NCBI RefSeq assembly: GCF_001039355.2
Contig: NW_019775691.1
Location: forward strand, 428,495 to 492,494
Reading direction: 5' to 3'
Source of the DNA: Lingula anatina
Lineage: Eukaryota > Brachiopoda > Lingulata > Lingulida > Lingulidae
DNA: 64,000 bases
A program made the translations under genes and the position numbers. Positions 14,081-24,629 of this stretch are shown here, in pieces. Numbering within the stretch: the first letter of the stretch is position 1; the number at the start of each line of letters is the position of its first letter. The notes under the pieces were generated by a model. The model did not search any database. It saw only the letters and a program-made list of their open reading frames with translations, and was not told the origin of the DNA.

Positions 14081-14349
14081 GAAAAGGGAGACAGTAACCT
14101 TAACATGTTATCCACAGTGTTGTCTTCTTCCTTTCACTGTCTTTTTTTAGTTTGCAGTTTCTAATATCATTTATATATTCTGTATTATGATTAATGTTTT
14201 CAGCCAAAGTGGCTCCATTCAAACGTCTTCGAGGCGGAGTTGAAATCGTTCAGGAGATCCCGAAGACCGCCAGCGGGAAGATTCTGCGGCGAGTGTTGCG
14301 TGAAAAATTGCGGCAGAGGGCTCAGGGCTCGATGAAATCTAAGTTGTGA
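7335..14349 (+). CDS. Acyl-CoA synthetase, 4-coumarate-CoA ligase/luciferase-like, peroxisomal (11 exons)
   Basis: ANL-superfamily enzyme expected to activate a carboxylic acid to its acyl-AMP and then acyl-CoA. Exons read by homology and splice sites: 7335-7436, 8764-8971, 9258-9361, 9650-9849, 10172-10346, 11135-11306, 11610-11716, 12329-12473, 12987-13069, 13358-13523, 14204-14349. All introns are GT-AG, phases join without a break, and the product is 535 aa, the usual size for 4CL-like proteins. Visible motifs: AMP-binding P-loop SSGTTGLPK (about 180-188, then AV where GV is usual), GYGLTE (321-326), DGELWFRG (371-378), ribose-binding IDRIKE (419-424) and the C-terminal catalytic lysine in ASGKILRR (Lys about 513). 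The last three residues are SKL, a canonical PTS1 peroxisomal signal. The start ATG gives the family-typical RSRLPDV N-terminus; an upstream non-coding exon cannot be excluded. Substrate is unknown: animal 4CL-like enzymes are mostly medium/long-chain or aromatic acyl-CoA ligases. Confidence 0.92.
7441..7515. repeat. (TC)n(AC)n microsatellite in intron 1
   Basis: A long TC run passes directly into an AC run a few bases inside the first intron, immediately after the donor GTAATA. Confidence 0.95.
7560..7641. repeat. (AC)n microsatellite in intron 1
   Basis: Interrupted then uninterrupted CA dinucleotides; a second tract in the same intron. Confidence 0.9.
8048..8208. repeat. Degenerate ~40-bp minisatellite in intron 1
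   Basis: The word GAGGCC/GAGGCT/GAGGAC recurs at about 8048, 8084, 8124, 8163 and 8203 (spacings 36-40 bp), with GTGGGGAG/GTGATGAG/GTGTGGAG and GGGTTT-like words between. This is a diverged tandem repeat of about four units. Confidence 0.6.
8379..8486. repeat. Two-copy 54-bp tandem repeat in intron 1
   Basis: The word CTGTCCTCGTCCATAAGCTG begins at 8379 and again at 8433, and the following ~34 bases also match with a few changes. The 54-bp period equals 18 codons. On the minus strand both units stay open in one frame, with repeated MDEDSELHA-like peptide, but no other evidence of a minus-strand exon was found. Confidence 0.8.
11725..11885 (-). repeat. Dispersed element in intron 7, related to 26515-26710
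   Basis: The segment reads AGGGGCTGATCCAGAGA at one end and contains ACGGCCTC plus GACCGTCTTCC words. Its reverse complement matches the segment at 26515-26710 (GAGGCCGTC, GGGTC, GACGGTCA, GGATCCGCCCC), with the same order and comparable spacing. Both are probably copies of one short non-autonomous repeat. Confidence 0.65.
14040..14081. repeat. (TTA)n microsatellite in intron 10
   Basis: About fourteen TTA units inside the last intron. Confidence 0.95.
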
Positions 14350-14552
14350 GATTGGCGTCTTCTGGGCCTGACAAAACTACATACATGTAGTTTGAGTTCT
14401 GGGAATGGGGTTTTAGATGGAACTTCAATACTCAATACTTTATCACTATCACCATCATCAGAGAAGTCAGCATAAGGCGGTTACTAGTTAACAGCACAAG
14501 GCGATACTTAATTTACATGCCAATACTCATAGAGGGCGCTAGGATTCTCTGG

Positions 14553-14784
14553 TCATTGTAACTGAAAGCTTTTTGGTCTTGTTATAGTTCAGGTTATATA
14601 TCATTGTAACTAAAAGCTACAAGTATTTTAGCCAGATTTTTGACCTCTTTATAGTTCAGATATATATCATTGTAATTGAAAGCTACAAGTATTTTAGCCA
14701 GTTTTTTTACCTCGTTATAGTTCAGGTTGTATATCATTGTAACTGAAAACTAAGTATTTTAGCCAGCTTTTTGGCCTCATTATA
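14553..14784. repeat. ~67-bp minisatellite, about 3.5 units
   Basis: TCATTGTAACTGAAAGCT-like starts recur at about 14553, 14601, 14667 and 14734. Each unit continues with an AGTATTTTAGCCAG word, a T-run, ACCTC and TTATAGTTCAG. Spacings are 48 (a deleted unit), 66 and 67 bp. Confidence 0.85.
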
Positions 14785-15011
14785 TTGGCCACATATCCTG
14801 ATATACAGGTACATGCATTTATCATAATCACCTACTTACAATTTTTTTTCTTTCTTTTATACGCATCTAGCATATACATGTATTTTCTTTTTGTTGCGTG
14901 AGCTCAAATATAAGGGACAAGTTGGTGAACATTTTACAACCATATTTCATACATCTTAGTTGGAAATTCGAAACGCCAACATGTTGTGCTGCGAAAGCCG
15001 GTCAGTTTAAG

Positions 15012-15224
15012 CCCACTTTACACTGGACGGCGTCCTCTCCGCGTCCCGTAGCATGGCCCTGTTTGAGAGTGAAAAATAATACTTTACGTGCCGACAACTG
15101 GCCTTTTATTGAGCATTCATTTTGAAACCAAAGCAATGCTTGTGCCTCCTTTTTACGACCACAGCGATGCCAGTTTCATGGTCGACAAAGAACGCAGAAA
15201 GGACGCCGTCCAGTGTAAAGGGGG
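15012..15224. mobile_element. MITE-like element with ~25-bp terminal inverted repeats
   Basis: The left end CACTTTACACTGGACGGCGT is the reverse complement of the right-end sequence ACGCCGTCCAGTGTAAAG, and the match extends inward into TCCTCTCCGCGT versus AACGCAGAAAGGA. It is flanked by TTTAAG on the left and TTCAAG on the right, a possible degenerate target duplication. It has no transposase frame, so it is presumably non-autonomous. Confidence 0.75.
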
Positions 15225-15599
15225 TTCAAGCGATCAAAGTGCGCCCACTCAGTTTCGTGACACCTGTGTGACCGGAATGGTGGTATTGGGCTTAGTATAT
15301 ATTTCACGAATGTCGTTTGTACAAAGTAACTGAAAAAGGACCAAGGTTCCTAGCGGACTACCATTCCTGTCACACCGACACAGGATGAAACAAATTTAGT
15401 TATTTATTGGATTGACAACATTGGTATTTGAAGGTTTTTATCTTCGTTTTATTTCATTTAATACGATACAAGTGATGTCATTATTTTAGCTGCATGATTT
15501 GTAGGAGTTACGAAATGGTCATGTATTATGTGGAATACAATTGTAGTAATAAAGTTGAAAAGATGCAATAAATAAACTGGCACATTTGGAGTCCAATAC

Positions 15600-16485
15600 T
15601 ATTATGAAGCAATCTTAATAATGAACGTAGACATAACTAATAAAGACTTTTCAATCAGCCTACTTAAATGGTATGAAAATGCGGAATGTTAAAACTTGTT
15701 ATTCTTCATACATTGTAAATAGTTTTTTGCTGTTGTCTTTACGTTTTTAACACAATATTACAAACTAAGCCTCGGAGAAGATAAGTATAAGTTTTAACAT
15801 GTTTTACCTTCATAAGATAAAGTTCAGTAAATAAAGAGAACATCTGAAAGAAAAAAAATTGAGCCTCTTAACAATTGATAAAGACGATTGTCATCGCCAG
15901 ACTACCAAAATATTTGCACAGGAGTCACAACCTTCAACCCTTGACGCCCCAGAGAGCGAATTATTATCAAAACAGGACTCGAGCTTCTGAAAGGGGGGTG
16001 GCCACTGATCACGCTTATATTCGTTCATAATACGTAATGCTGGTTCAAACTGAGCAGAATATAGAAGCACTTTATCAGTTCAATAAATACTCCAACGTTT
16101 ACCACCCGTATCATTATCATGTATATAATTTAATTAAGATAAATTAAGCAAATCAATTGTCTTATCTTTAGTTATTTCCGGAACATATTGAATAATAGGT
16201 GAATAACTTACATTTTGTATACGATTTTAGAAGCCCCTGAAATCAGAGGGTAAGATAGAGGAAGGGAGAGCGAGACCAACAATCAGACAGCAGACTAACA
16301 ATTCACATCTGGTTATAATTTAGCTGGTAAAATAATAAAACAAAATATACCTCAACGGGCTACAAACGCAACAAAGAAATTACAACGTGCTTAGAGCGTA
16401 TAGGTGACATTAAACAGTTCACAAAACAAGAAAAATAATGTTTTTAATAGATAGAGGATGAGAATTAAACAAGTCAATGGTTTGT
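15600..16485. other. AT-rich spacer between convergent genes
   Basis: Lies between the 3' ends of the acyl-CoA synthetase (+) and copy A (-). I see nothing coding; the 3' UTR of copy A on the minus strand is expected to lie in the last part. Confidence 0.5.
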
Positions 16486-17805
16486 TCATATACTGTGCCA
16501 CAGTATGGTCCTCAATATACTCCTCCACCTGGTCAATAGCCTGTCTTTCACTTTCACGTTGTGTTCCTTCATTTTCCTGCTGATGTCCGCCAGGTCTGTC
16601 GTCTCTAACTTGTCCACCAAATCTTCGATTGAATTGTAATACGTAATATGTGGCCACTGATAGAAATCAGAAAATTTTAACCAGTATTTGATAGCATCAG
16701 CGTCGACCTCGTTGTTGGGGTCTGGAACAGCAGCAGAAAGGACACCTTGGATGCGGGAACGCTGCGGGATAACCGACATATTTTTAGACATGGTCATATC
16801 CCATGTGCGTTCGTTGAGGACGTGGTGCTCGCGCTGCCATTCTGTGAGAAGATCTAAAGACGGGAAGAAAAGTGGGATGCCCATCCTGTATTGCTCAAAC
16901 AGAGACATTACGGATACTTGGTACGGTATATAGACAATGCCAGGGTGGTGAGTGAGATCGCTATATGTATAGCGACTGTACAGACTTCTTAACTGTTCCA
17001 GTTTAACATAAGACGTCTTCATGTTAACAGCTTTTTTAAATCTCTCTAAAAACGAAGTCTCAAAGTGACCAACATGACTTGGCGCCAGGAGGAATTCACG
17101 CCTCGTCACTTTTGAGTAAGAGTACGACTCACCAACATCACAGTAACTCTCGAGCACAGTGGTTTCAATACCGGTAAAGTAGCGTATATATTCCGCGTCA
17201 TACAGATTATTACCAGAGACTATGTTACGAGGGTCTTTAGAAATCTTGATAAGATTCTCATTCCATTTTTTCCAGCGCTCCGGCTCAAATCTTCCCAACT
17301 CGTACCTCGTGGACGCTATAACCAATATAGTCTTATTAAACGGCATGAAAGCTTCACACATCGCCGCTGGATGGTTACATACGAAAGCGTCCACGGACTG
17401 CATCTCGGGGTCGTCTTTGTAGCTCTCGTAGAACTCTCTCTGTAGCTCCTCACTCATTGACATCCCATTGTTTCGGTTGAGCACTCTAAGCCCACGCGCA
17501 CATGTTTTGGTACACGCGCCCGAGAGACTCATGTCGATCACTTTAACACCAAGAGGCTTCAGCAGATTTGTCAAGTCTTTAATAGGTGAGATGTGAAAGT
17601 CACTGCTCCAAATCACCAGACGTGGACACCTCTCCGTTGTACGGTGGACAATGAGCCTTTCTGCTAACAGCACAAGGATGACCGCAACAAAGGTGTTAGT
17701 ATATCCCTTTCTGTGACTCCATTTTAAACCCCTGTGAACAGAGGCGACGGCCCAAGGTGTCAGCTGCCTAACCGACTTCACTAACGCCTTCCAGTTACGT
17801 ACCAT
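16486..17805 (-). CDS. Copy A: uncharacterised type II membrane protein, putative luminal glycosyltransferase
   Basis: Intact single-exon frame of 439 aa; the family is not recognised. A short basic cytosolic tail is followed by one hydrophobic segment (about residues 37-48), a variable stem, then a highly conserved domain from the motif IWSSDFHISPIKDL (about 65-78) onward. Conserved cysteines at 98, 102, 133, 140 and 212 and the sequon NKT (147-149) suggest a secretory-pathway lumen location. The segment YQVSVMSLFEQYRMGIPLFF (about 285-304), with its Ser...Glu...Gly-Ile-Pro pattern and following Pro, resembles the donor-nucleotide region of GT-B glycosyltransferases; this is inference only. 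Copy A lacks the second sequon (SKVT instead of SNVT) and has a divergent C-terminal tail. It is the most diverged intact member and faces the acyl-CoA synthetase gene tail to tail. Confidence 0.85.
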   Translation of the reverse strand: MVRNWKALVKSVRQLTPWAVASVHRGLKWSHRKGYTNTFVAVILVLLAERLIVHRTTERCPRLVIWSSDFHISPIKDLTNLLKPLGVKVIDMSLSGACTKTCARGLRVLNRNNGMSMSEELQREFYESYKDDPEMQSVDAFVCNHPAAMCEAFMPFNKTILVIASTRYELGRFEPERWKKWNENLIKISKDPRNIVSGNNLYDAEYIRYFTGIETTVLESYCDVGESYSYSKVTRREFLLAPSHVGHFETSFLERFKKAVNMKTSYVKLEQLRSLYSRYTYSDLTHHPGIVYIPYQVSVMSLFEQYRMGIPLFFPSLDLLTEWQREHHVLNERTWDMTMSKNMSVIPQRSRIQGVLSAAVPDPNNEVDADAIKYWLKFSDFYQWPHITYYNSIEDLVDKLETTDLADISRKMKEHNVKVKDRLLTRWRSILRTILWHSI

Positions 17806-18282
17806 TTCATATTACCAACGGTCAATCTTAGAGGGGAGGCTGAGTTATCAGGGCACCACCCACTGTCATCTTGATTGAAACGTGTGTAGTAAAATCGCCA
17901 AATTGTATATAGACCGGGTGTTGATACCTAAAAACCACATCAAACGACCTCAAATTCCCATACTAGTATATCATAAAGCAAAAATATCCGACCAAAATAG
18001 GTTAAGGCGTTGAAAACGAATGTCGCAATATTCCGAAACAATACATATGATAAATTGCTTGGTCATTTTCAAGATGGCGGCGTTGTAAACAATGCATTGC
18101 CCTGCAATTACTATTTATATAATAACGTTAGTCAAATTATGTTTATGGACTGAAGGAAAAATATTCAGGCTTTACGAGGGAGGCCGTACGAGGGTGAGTA
18201 AAGCAACTGGAGATAAAGACGCCGAGAAGGAAACATGCAGAAAAACAAGGTCATCTTATTTGTGTAGAGCGGCCAGGAATTC

Positions 18283-18283
18283 G

Positions 18284-18326
<43 letters not shown>

Positions 18327-18330
18327 TATT
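18283..18330. repeat. (ATT)n microsatellite
   Basis: About fifteen ATT units. Similar tracts occur at 19502-19532, and an interrupted one at 61317-61360. Confidence 0.95.
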
Positions 18331-18918
18331 GTTGTGTATTAAATTCATCGTCCGAATTAACAGATGAGAAATTGAAGAGATGGACAGATATTTTATTAAC
18401 CGCCCCAAGACCAAAGGCTCAATCGTCGTACAGGGAAGGGGAGAACGATAGAACGTATGTTTACCAGAGATAAGAGTACAGTATACACTCTGTACAAGCC
18501 CTGTGCCATCATCATATCGTCACCGACTTTGTTCATTTTCTTGGACCAAGAACGCATTTTTGCCATTTCTAGGCCACTGTCTGACTTTTCACAGTAATAA
18601 AAACCGGTGTTCATGTGGGAACTGCCCCATAAATATATATTACTAGTATAATAATAGTGGTAGTGAGGCCATTGGTATGCACTTTCGCAGTATCCCCCCC
18701 TCCCCCCGGTAACTCTCTCATTTTAATGGTGTAATGATTAAGTAGTGTGGTGACTTTGATAAATGTCTCTGTTATTCAGATAAATTAGTTTGGAAATTTA
18801 CTAACTAATTTTTATTTTTTTTTTCATTAAACCACCAAGCTCTTTGAGATCACAGCAAATTTTTATCCCAGGGATGGCTGCAGTTTTCATAATATTTAAA
18901 TGGCATAAAGTTTCATGT

Positions 18919-18944
18919 AAAAAAAAAAAAAAAAAAAAAAAAAA
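18919..18944. repeat. Poly-A tract
   Basis: About 26 consecutive A. Another C-run followed by an A-run of about 40 bp stands at 19147-19198. Confidence 0.9.
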
Positions 18945-19146
18945 GATTAGTCAATTTATTAGCAAACTGATTTATTTGAAAAGCAGAAACATTGTCCAGA
19001 GTCACCACACAAATTAATTTAGAAAAGATATTGAAAACCAAATGTGTATGGTGGTGGGAGGGGAGGGGGGGTATTGCAAAAGTTCCAAGCCATGATAATT
19101 TGGTGTAAGCATAGTCACAGTGGAGGTGATCAACCCACAGGGTTCT

Positions 19147-19160
19147 CCCCCCCCCCCCCC

Positions 19161-19198
<38 letters not shown>
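19147..19198. repeat. Poly-C/poly-A junction
   Basis: About 14 C followed by about 37 A. Such runs are prone to sequencing error, and the exact lengths should not be trusted. Confidence 0.9.
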
Positions 19199-19199
<1 letters not shown>

Positions 19200-19501
19200 C
19201 AAGGTTAATGTTTACATTTGGGTGTGTTAGGGTTGCCTTCCTGTGCTTCATAGAATTTTTCAGTGGACAGTTAGATACTTTGAAGAAATTAAATTTACCA
19301 ATTCAATGTAATAAAATCTATTACTGAAAAATGAATGAAAAATGACTCTGTCTTTCACAACTCTGCTGTGTGTTGCTTCTGCCAGTTTTTTTTCCGTGAT
19401 AAATCTTTACATTATCTTTCTGCATTTTACATTGCTATAGATGCATCTCTGCAGCTGTTTCTTTTCTGCCTTCTTTACTCCCCACCAAGTCCTCTTTTCA
19501 C

Positions 19502-19532
<31 letters not shown>

Positions 19533-21021
19533 GGATAAAATGGAAGATAGAAAGTCTAATTTATAATCTAATAATGCACTAGTAAATACCCGAAGCAGAA
19601 ACCTACACATTTTTAGAATTGCCTTTCAAAAATCATCATCAAAAATCCAGTGATGGAGAATACTAACTAGTAGTTGTACATGTTTGTTAAGAGCTGAGCC
19701 CGTCAGTGTTTCCATCTACTTCTGGGCTGTTCCGTGGTATTTAGCCTAAAATTTAAAAAGAAAAAGTTCTACTTACAAAACATATAATTTCTGAAACCAG
19801 ACATCACTAGACACCAGATTCCAAAAGAAAGTTTAGGTTTTGATGATTAATTATGATTTTATTGAGTATGGTGTTTCCTTTAAAAGCATTCAGTGAGAGA
19901 GCAGTCCGACATTGTCTACTGATAGGTTTTTGGTATGTCATTCATTGTCTCTAACATGCTGCACTTGAAGCATTTCATGGTTTTGATTTTACAGTTTCTT
20001 TTTCAACTGCTTCCTCTGCTTATGACATTGTGTTTGTTGGGCGTAAAGAGGCCCAGCTAATTGTTTCCATGTTTATGTTATTCAAATGTTTATAAACACA
20101 CATTTATCATATCCCCACCAGATCTAGGTTACCAGCAGTGTGAAGGATTTTTTTTTCTAGTATCAGTCTGACATTTGTCAGTGTTATGCATTTTACAAGC
20201 TGCTGTGACAGTAGATGTAGATAACACCAGAAATGCCACAGGGAAATGTGTTATATATAAACATGTATTGTGTATGTAGTCATTTCCATGTGCAGATTTT
20301 CATTGAATTCCTAAATGATGCTTTGTTTTCTGCCTGGTGTCCCAAATTCTCAATCAGTCCAGTTTTTTATTGCATTTTATCACTGTTTGTACATGTGCAG
20401 TTTGAGCTGTATTTTGTTATTGGTTGATTAATGTGTTATGAGAAAATTTTAAACTCAAATTTATCTGGCTTACTTAGTAAGTTGCATAGTTGATTTTACA
20501 CTAAAATGATTAAATTTATTTTCAGGCTTTTCTCCACATCTGGTTTGAAGATCTGTGGCATATTTTGGTGGATGCATGAAGCAGCAATATTAAATTAGCA
20601 TACTAGTCTAGTACATGTAAACCTTATCACTTCACAAACATTTTAAAAAGTAACCCCTAAATCATGTAACAATTGTTTGACTCCCATCTTATTATAGCAG
20701 AAAAAATATAATCAGTCATGTTGAATCACTGATTCAGAATCTGTGGTGCCTTGATTTCTTTCATGCTTTGGAATTTATTCCATATCTCAAAAATACTGAA
20801 AATTTGCTCTAAGGGATATCCATTCTGTATTCCACTGTATCATAAAAGCCTTTTGTCAGTAAATAACATCCTACTGTAGGGTACCCTGTGGGGTTTGTGA
20901 TGTTTTAGTATTATAGTTGTGTCCTCCCCCCCTCCCCTGGGGGATTTGTGTCTAGTATGGTTTTCAAATAGCTACAGCCTGTAATTTGTCATAAAACTGG
21001 TGATAGATGAGTGTCAGAGCT

Positions 21022-21035
21022 GTTGCCATGGCAAC
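21022..21035. promoter_or_regulatory. Perfect palindromic X-box (RFX-type site)
   Basis: GTTGCCATGGCAAC is a perfect 14-bp palindrome and fits the RFX consensus (GTNRCC then RGYAAC). RFX proteins and their site are conserved across animals. The site lies in non-coding DNA without a recognised promoter, so function is unproven. Confidence 0.35.
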
Positions 21036-21084
21036 AGAGGGTTGAAATTTTGAAATTTCAGAGGTTCATATATGTTTAATATTT

Positions 21085-21086
<2 letters not shown>

Positions 21087-21127
<41 letters not shown>
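21087..21127. repeat. (AC)n microsatellite
   Basis: About twenty AC units. Confidence 0.95.
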
Positions 21128-21128
<1 letters not shown>

Positions 21129-21678
21129 AAGCAAATGGGATTCAAAATCTTTTTATTTCTGCAGACTAAAAACCTCTATCTGAAAATCATAGTGACTGAA
21201 AATCTTTCAAAGGAGGGGGAGGCGGGGGCTTTTGGGACAGTCAACTCCTTCAGTACATTTTAATCTTGACAAGATTTTATCAACAAGAGTAGATAAGAAA
21301 ATTGATATAGGTTATTTGACAATACAAAAGTATTTTTATCTGATGTAGAAATAGGTTTAATTTAAAGCTTTCTGGTTTAAAGTTACCATAGATTTCACAG
21401 TCAGCCATTGGCTATGACAAAAACTTGATAATTTCCTCACTTGAGAATTAATTCATATTTTTAAATGCCTGAATCCAACATGGCCAATATTAGGTGACAA
21501 ACTTTTCAGTCTATTTAACATTGGCAGTATTCTGCTTGTGTTCATCTTTCTTATATATCAAACTTATATAAAACTTAGATAGTGTGATATATAATTATTA
21601 TTATTCAAATTAGAACAGGTTGCATGTCATAATAAGATATTTACATCATGAAGTACATGTAGTTGGGGTTTTTTAAAA

Positions 21679-21844
21679 CAGGCTCGTAGCCAGCAGTCTT
21701 TTTTTCTGTTTTTTTAAATTAAAAAAAAAGGACTTTTTACCATGAAACCTTCATGAACCTAGATAAAATTTTACCCAGTGGGGACCTTTTCCCAACAAAA
21801 AGGGGGAATATTACCAATCCCCAAACCCCTTGGCTACGGGCCTA
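21679..21844. mobile_element. CAGGCCCGTAGCCAG-family MITE (degraded copy)
   Basis: Left end CAGGCTCGTAGCCAG, right end TTGGCTACGGGCCTA, with internal words GGACTTTTTACCATG, ACCTAGATAAAATTTTACCC and GGGGACCTTTTCCC. These match the better-preserved copies at 39734-39901 and 45101-45274. No target duplication is visible. Confidence 0.8.
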
Positions 21845-22152
21845 GGTAGTAATATCTGTTAAATGTTTTTAGACCAACGGAGAGAGGATCTTGTAACTTT
21901 CAGAGAGACCTGGCATTTTTGAACATGAATTTTGATTTTTTAAAAATAATTTTAGTAATAGTTTTAATGATCTTATATGCATCAATAATTTTAAAAGTTG
22001 CATGTGTGCTTCATGTTATTTTCACATGTATTATATTAAGGAATAACATTACTTAAAAGGACCCAAGGGTCCTTAGGGAAGCAACTGTCCCTGTGTGGGG
22101 AGGATTAGTTTTTTTTTTTTTTCACTTACATAGTTTAGTCATTGGAGCTTTA

Positions 22153-22304
22153 AGGGTACCCTCTACCAGGGCTGCTGTTATTATAAGGTGGACATTTTTG
22201 CTGAGGCACAGTACAGAAATTAGCCATCTATTTAACCAGAGACATATCTGTAAATATCTAGTGAAAAATCAATCTGTGGCCCTGGTAGAGGGTACTTTTA
22301 GAGA
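22153..22304. mobile_element. MITE-like element with GGTACCCTCTACCAGGG terminal inverted repeats
   Basis: GGTACCCTCTACCAGGG opens the segment and CCCTGGTAGAGGGTAC closes it, about 150 bp apart. The right half (word ATCTGTAAATATCTAGTG, then CAATCTGTGG, then the terminus) recurs downstream of copies D (49675-49732) and E (52700-52757) as truncated copies. Confidence 0.75.
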
Positions 22305-22454
22305 ACTAGATATGAAGGCAGATGACCTGTGTAGTTATTATTATGAGAATTATCAATAGTGTAGACCCGTATTATAACTAATCTTATATGCCAAATAATT
22401 AAAATGAATGTTTGATTACCAATAGACAAACCACGGAATACCCTCAGGTAGGGC

Positions 22455-22520
22455 TGACCCTGGGGCGGAACTGGCCATGGGGTGGAACTGGCTATGGGAG
22501 GACTGGCCCTGGGGGGTGGG
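22455..22520. repeat. 17-bp minisatellite, about four units
   Basis: Units of the type CTGGCCATGGGGTGGAA recur (CTGACC, CTGGCC, CTGGCT, CTGGCC starts), followed by G-rich simple sequence. Confidence 0.6.
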
Positions 22521-23142
22521 GGGTGGGGGGGCAGGCCATGGGGGTGTAATGTGTCTTGACAGTACGTACCAGTAGTGTACCTAAGCCATCTTGTTAAAAA
22601 TTGCAAATTCATTAATTTTGAAAGCTTCATAAAATCCATTAATTTTTTCTTTGCTATTTTATATCAGTGTAGTTTATTATTTATTAATCATTTTGATCAC
22701 GAAAACTCTGCCATGATTTTGTCTGTTAGAATGGAAGTGAGACTATTGAACAGTTTTATTATTGTTTGTTAGCTAATTCTCATATCCTTCGAATTGACTT
22801 TTTGAGATTTATGTGATGAGCATACATACTTCTTTGAAATTATGTGATGTGTATGCAGGCTTTTTATTAATTTATAATGTGTAAAGTGTACAGACTTTTT
22901 TTAGATTTATGTAACATTTGTACATACAAGTATTTTGTAAGCCACGTTGTAGTTAGAGTATTTAATAGTCATTGAATGTAAATGTATATTTTATGACCAA
23001 TAAATCATTATTATCATTATAAACATTATTATTATTAATGACTTTTTTCTAATTCCATTTGTATCAAAGTAGTGGTCAGTGAACATTGCCCTTCTTCCTC
23101 CCCACTGCCTCTGGCGGTAAGGACTGACGCGGTTGAAATAAA

Positions 23143-23163
23143 GTGGGGGGGGGGGGGTAAGTN
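23143..23163. repeat. Poly-G run followed by ambiguous base
   Basis: About 15 G, then GTAAGT-N. The N at 23163 probably reflects poor base quality after the homopolymer. Unlike the other four N positions, I see no repeated sequence on both sides. Confidence 0.6.
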
Positions 23164-23365
23164 TTGAGAGCTGTTGATAAAAGAACAAACTATCTGCAGT
23201 ACCATGTAAAAATTGAAAAAAAAGCAATCATTTTAGTCTTATTGATTAATAATAGTTGTTTACCTTGCAATTCAAGTAAATATACCAAGTATTAATTAAA
23301 TTTTCATTTGGATTTAATATTTGCAGAAGCCCAAAAAGCCCCCTCCTCCCCAGAGGCCGTCTGCC

Positions 23366-23398
23366 CCCCCCCCCCGACCCCCCCCCCCCCCCCCCCCT
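23366..23398. repeat. Poly-C tract
   Basis: Interrupted run of about 30 C. Proline-rich open frames across it are artefacts. Confidence 0.9.
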
Positions 23399-24629
23399 CA
23401 TCCTTATGCCTGTGCCAAAACTACTATATCCTACATGTACTTGTCCGTCATGCTGAACTTATCCCGCCTTCATTGAGATTTGAACGGCTCAAGCGCTCTG
23501 CAACATGTGAAGGAGAGGAGTAGGATAAGGAGCCATGGTGTTTGCAGAGTGGTACAGGGTAAAATTTTGGGAGTGGGCTAGGTAATAATAATAATATTTT
23601 TTTTTCTTGAAGACCGCACTACACTTCCGTCTCAGTGTTGTTTACAAATAAAATCATTATACGAGTAATTCTATAAATACTAAAAGCTGAGATGAATAAA
23701 TCAAAATAATTAATGCAGGTTAGGTGTGCACGTCTCGTCGACGTCCTCTCGTCTGCCTCCCTCAAAAACGTGCATTTCACACTGAAAAAATCAGTAAGTT
23801 CACGACAGGTTCGTAAAGACAGTTTACCTTTTTTTCTTCAATGTGTTCATCACCGTCATTATTTTACACGTCATTCAAAAGACCAGTTGGTATACTACTA
23901 TACTGCATAAAGTAACTTGCAAGTTCTATACTGACAGTCAATGAAAACGCATCAGAAAACTTTCTTGTATTTTTTTTTACCGAGAATCGATTCCAACCAT
24001 TTAAACTCGTACAAATGCACTTGTTTGGTCATAAGAGAGTGGGCTGGCGACTTGGATGTTTAAAATTTCCGCTTCAGTGATTTTGTGACCAGCTGTTAAA
24101 AAATCATGTGTTTTTCCTGTCTCATGATTGGTGTGAATTAATCAGGTTCAATATATGGCGATTAATTTAGCCTATTTAAGGTAGTCACCAAATCCAGTGT
24201 GACACATGACTAAAAAGTTCAGTGATGCCACGTCTGACACTGAAAGAGTGACTGCGGGCCCTGGGGATGTTGGAGGATGGGCGGAACCAAAGATATTTGA
24301 TTACGTGTCCTTGCATTTCAATAATCTTTTCTGACATTTATTTCACCTTGTGTAACTGAATAATGGGTCATATTTCACACGTAAACTGTTATTTTGTTAA
24401 TGTGCCAAAGGAACAAAAAAATATCATTTGATAAATAAATGATGCATTTTCATTGACTGTCAGTATATATCAACTCGCGTAAACAGTAATGCATGCATCA
24501 TCAACCAGGTGGCACTGAGGTCAATTAATGGCGTGGTTTTGCAAAAAGTTTTTGATCATCCGATGAGGGACTGTAACTTTACAAGTAGTTTATATTTAGC
24601 CCACACAATAGTCGGACTCCTAGTCAGAT

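Larger units (their letters stand above)
14350..15600 (+). other. 3' flank / probable 3' UTR of the acyl-CoA synthetase
   Basis: No coding potential. AATAAA-type polyadenylation words appear near 15547 and 15567 on the plus strand, so the 3' UTR could run this far and would then include the minisatellite at 14553-14784 and the inverted-repeat element at 15012-15224. Transcript evidence is absent and a shorter UTR is equally possible. Confidence 0.4.
18800..23040 (+). ncRNA. Possible long non-coding transcript or orphan 3' UTR-like tract
   Basis: The plus strand is persistently T-rich with a clear T-over-A bias, lacks long frames, and ends with GACCAATAAATCATT (AATAAA at about 22999), as the end of a long 3' UTR would. 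No plus-strand coding exon was recognised upstream in the window: copy A is on the minus strand. It could be a lncRNA, a distal 3' UTR, or simply AT-rich intergenic DNA. Confidence 0.2.

Noticed and set aside
17222-17422. Frame opposite copy A, repeated opposite D and E
   Set aside because: Shadow of the conserved coding sequence; it persists only because the sense protein is conserved.
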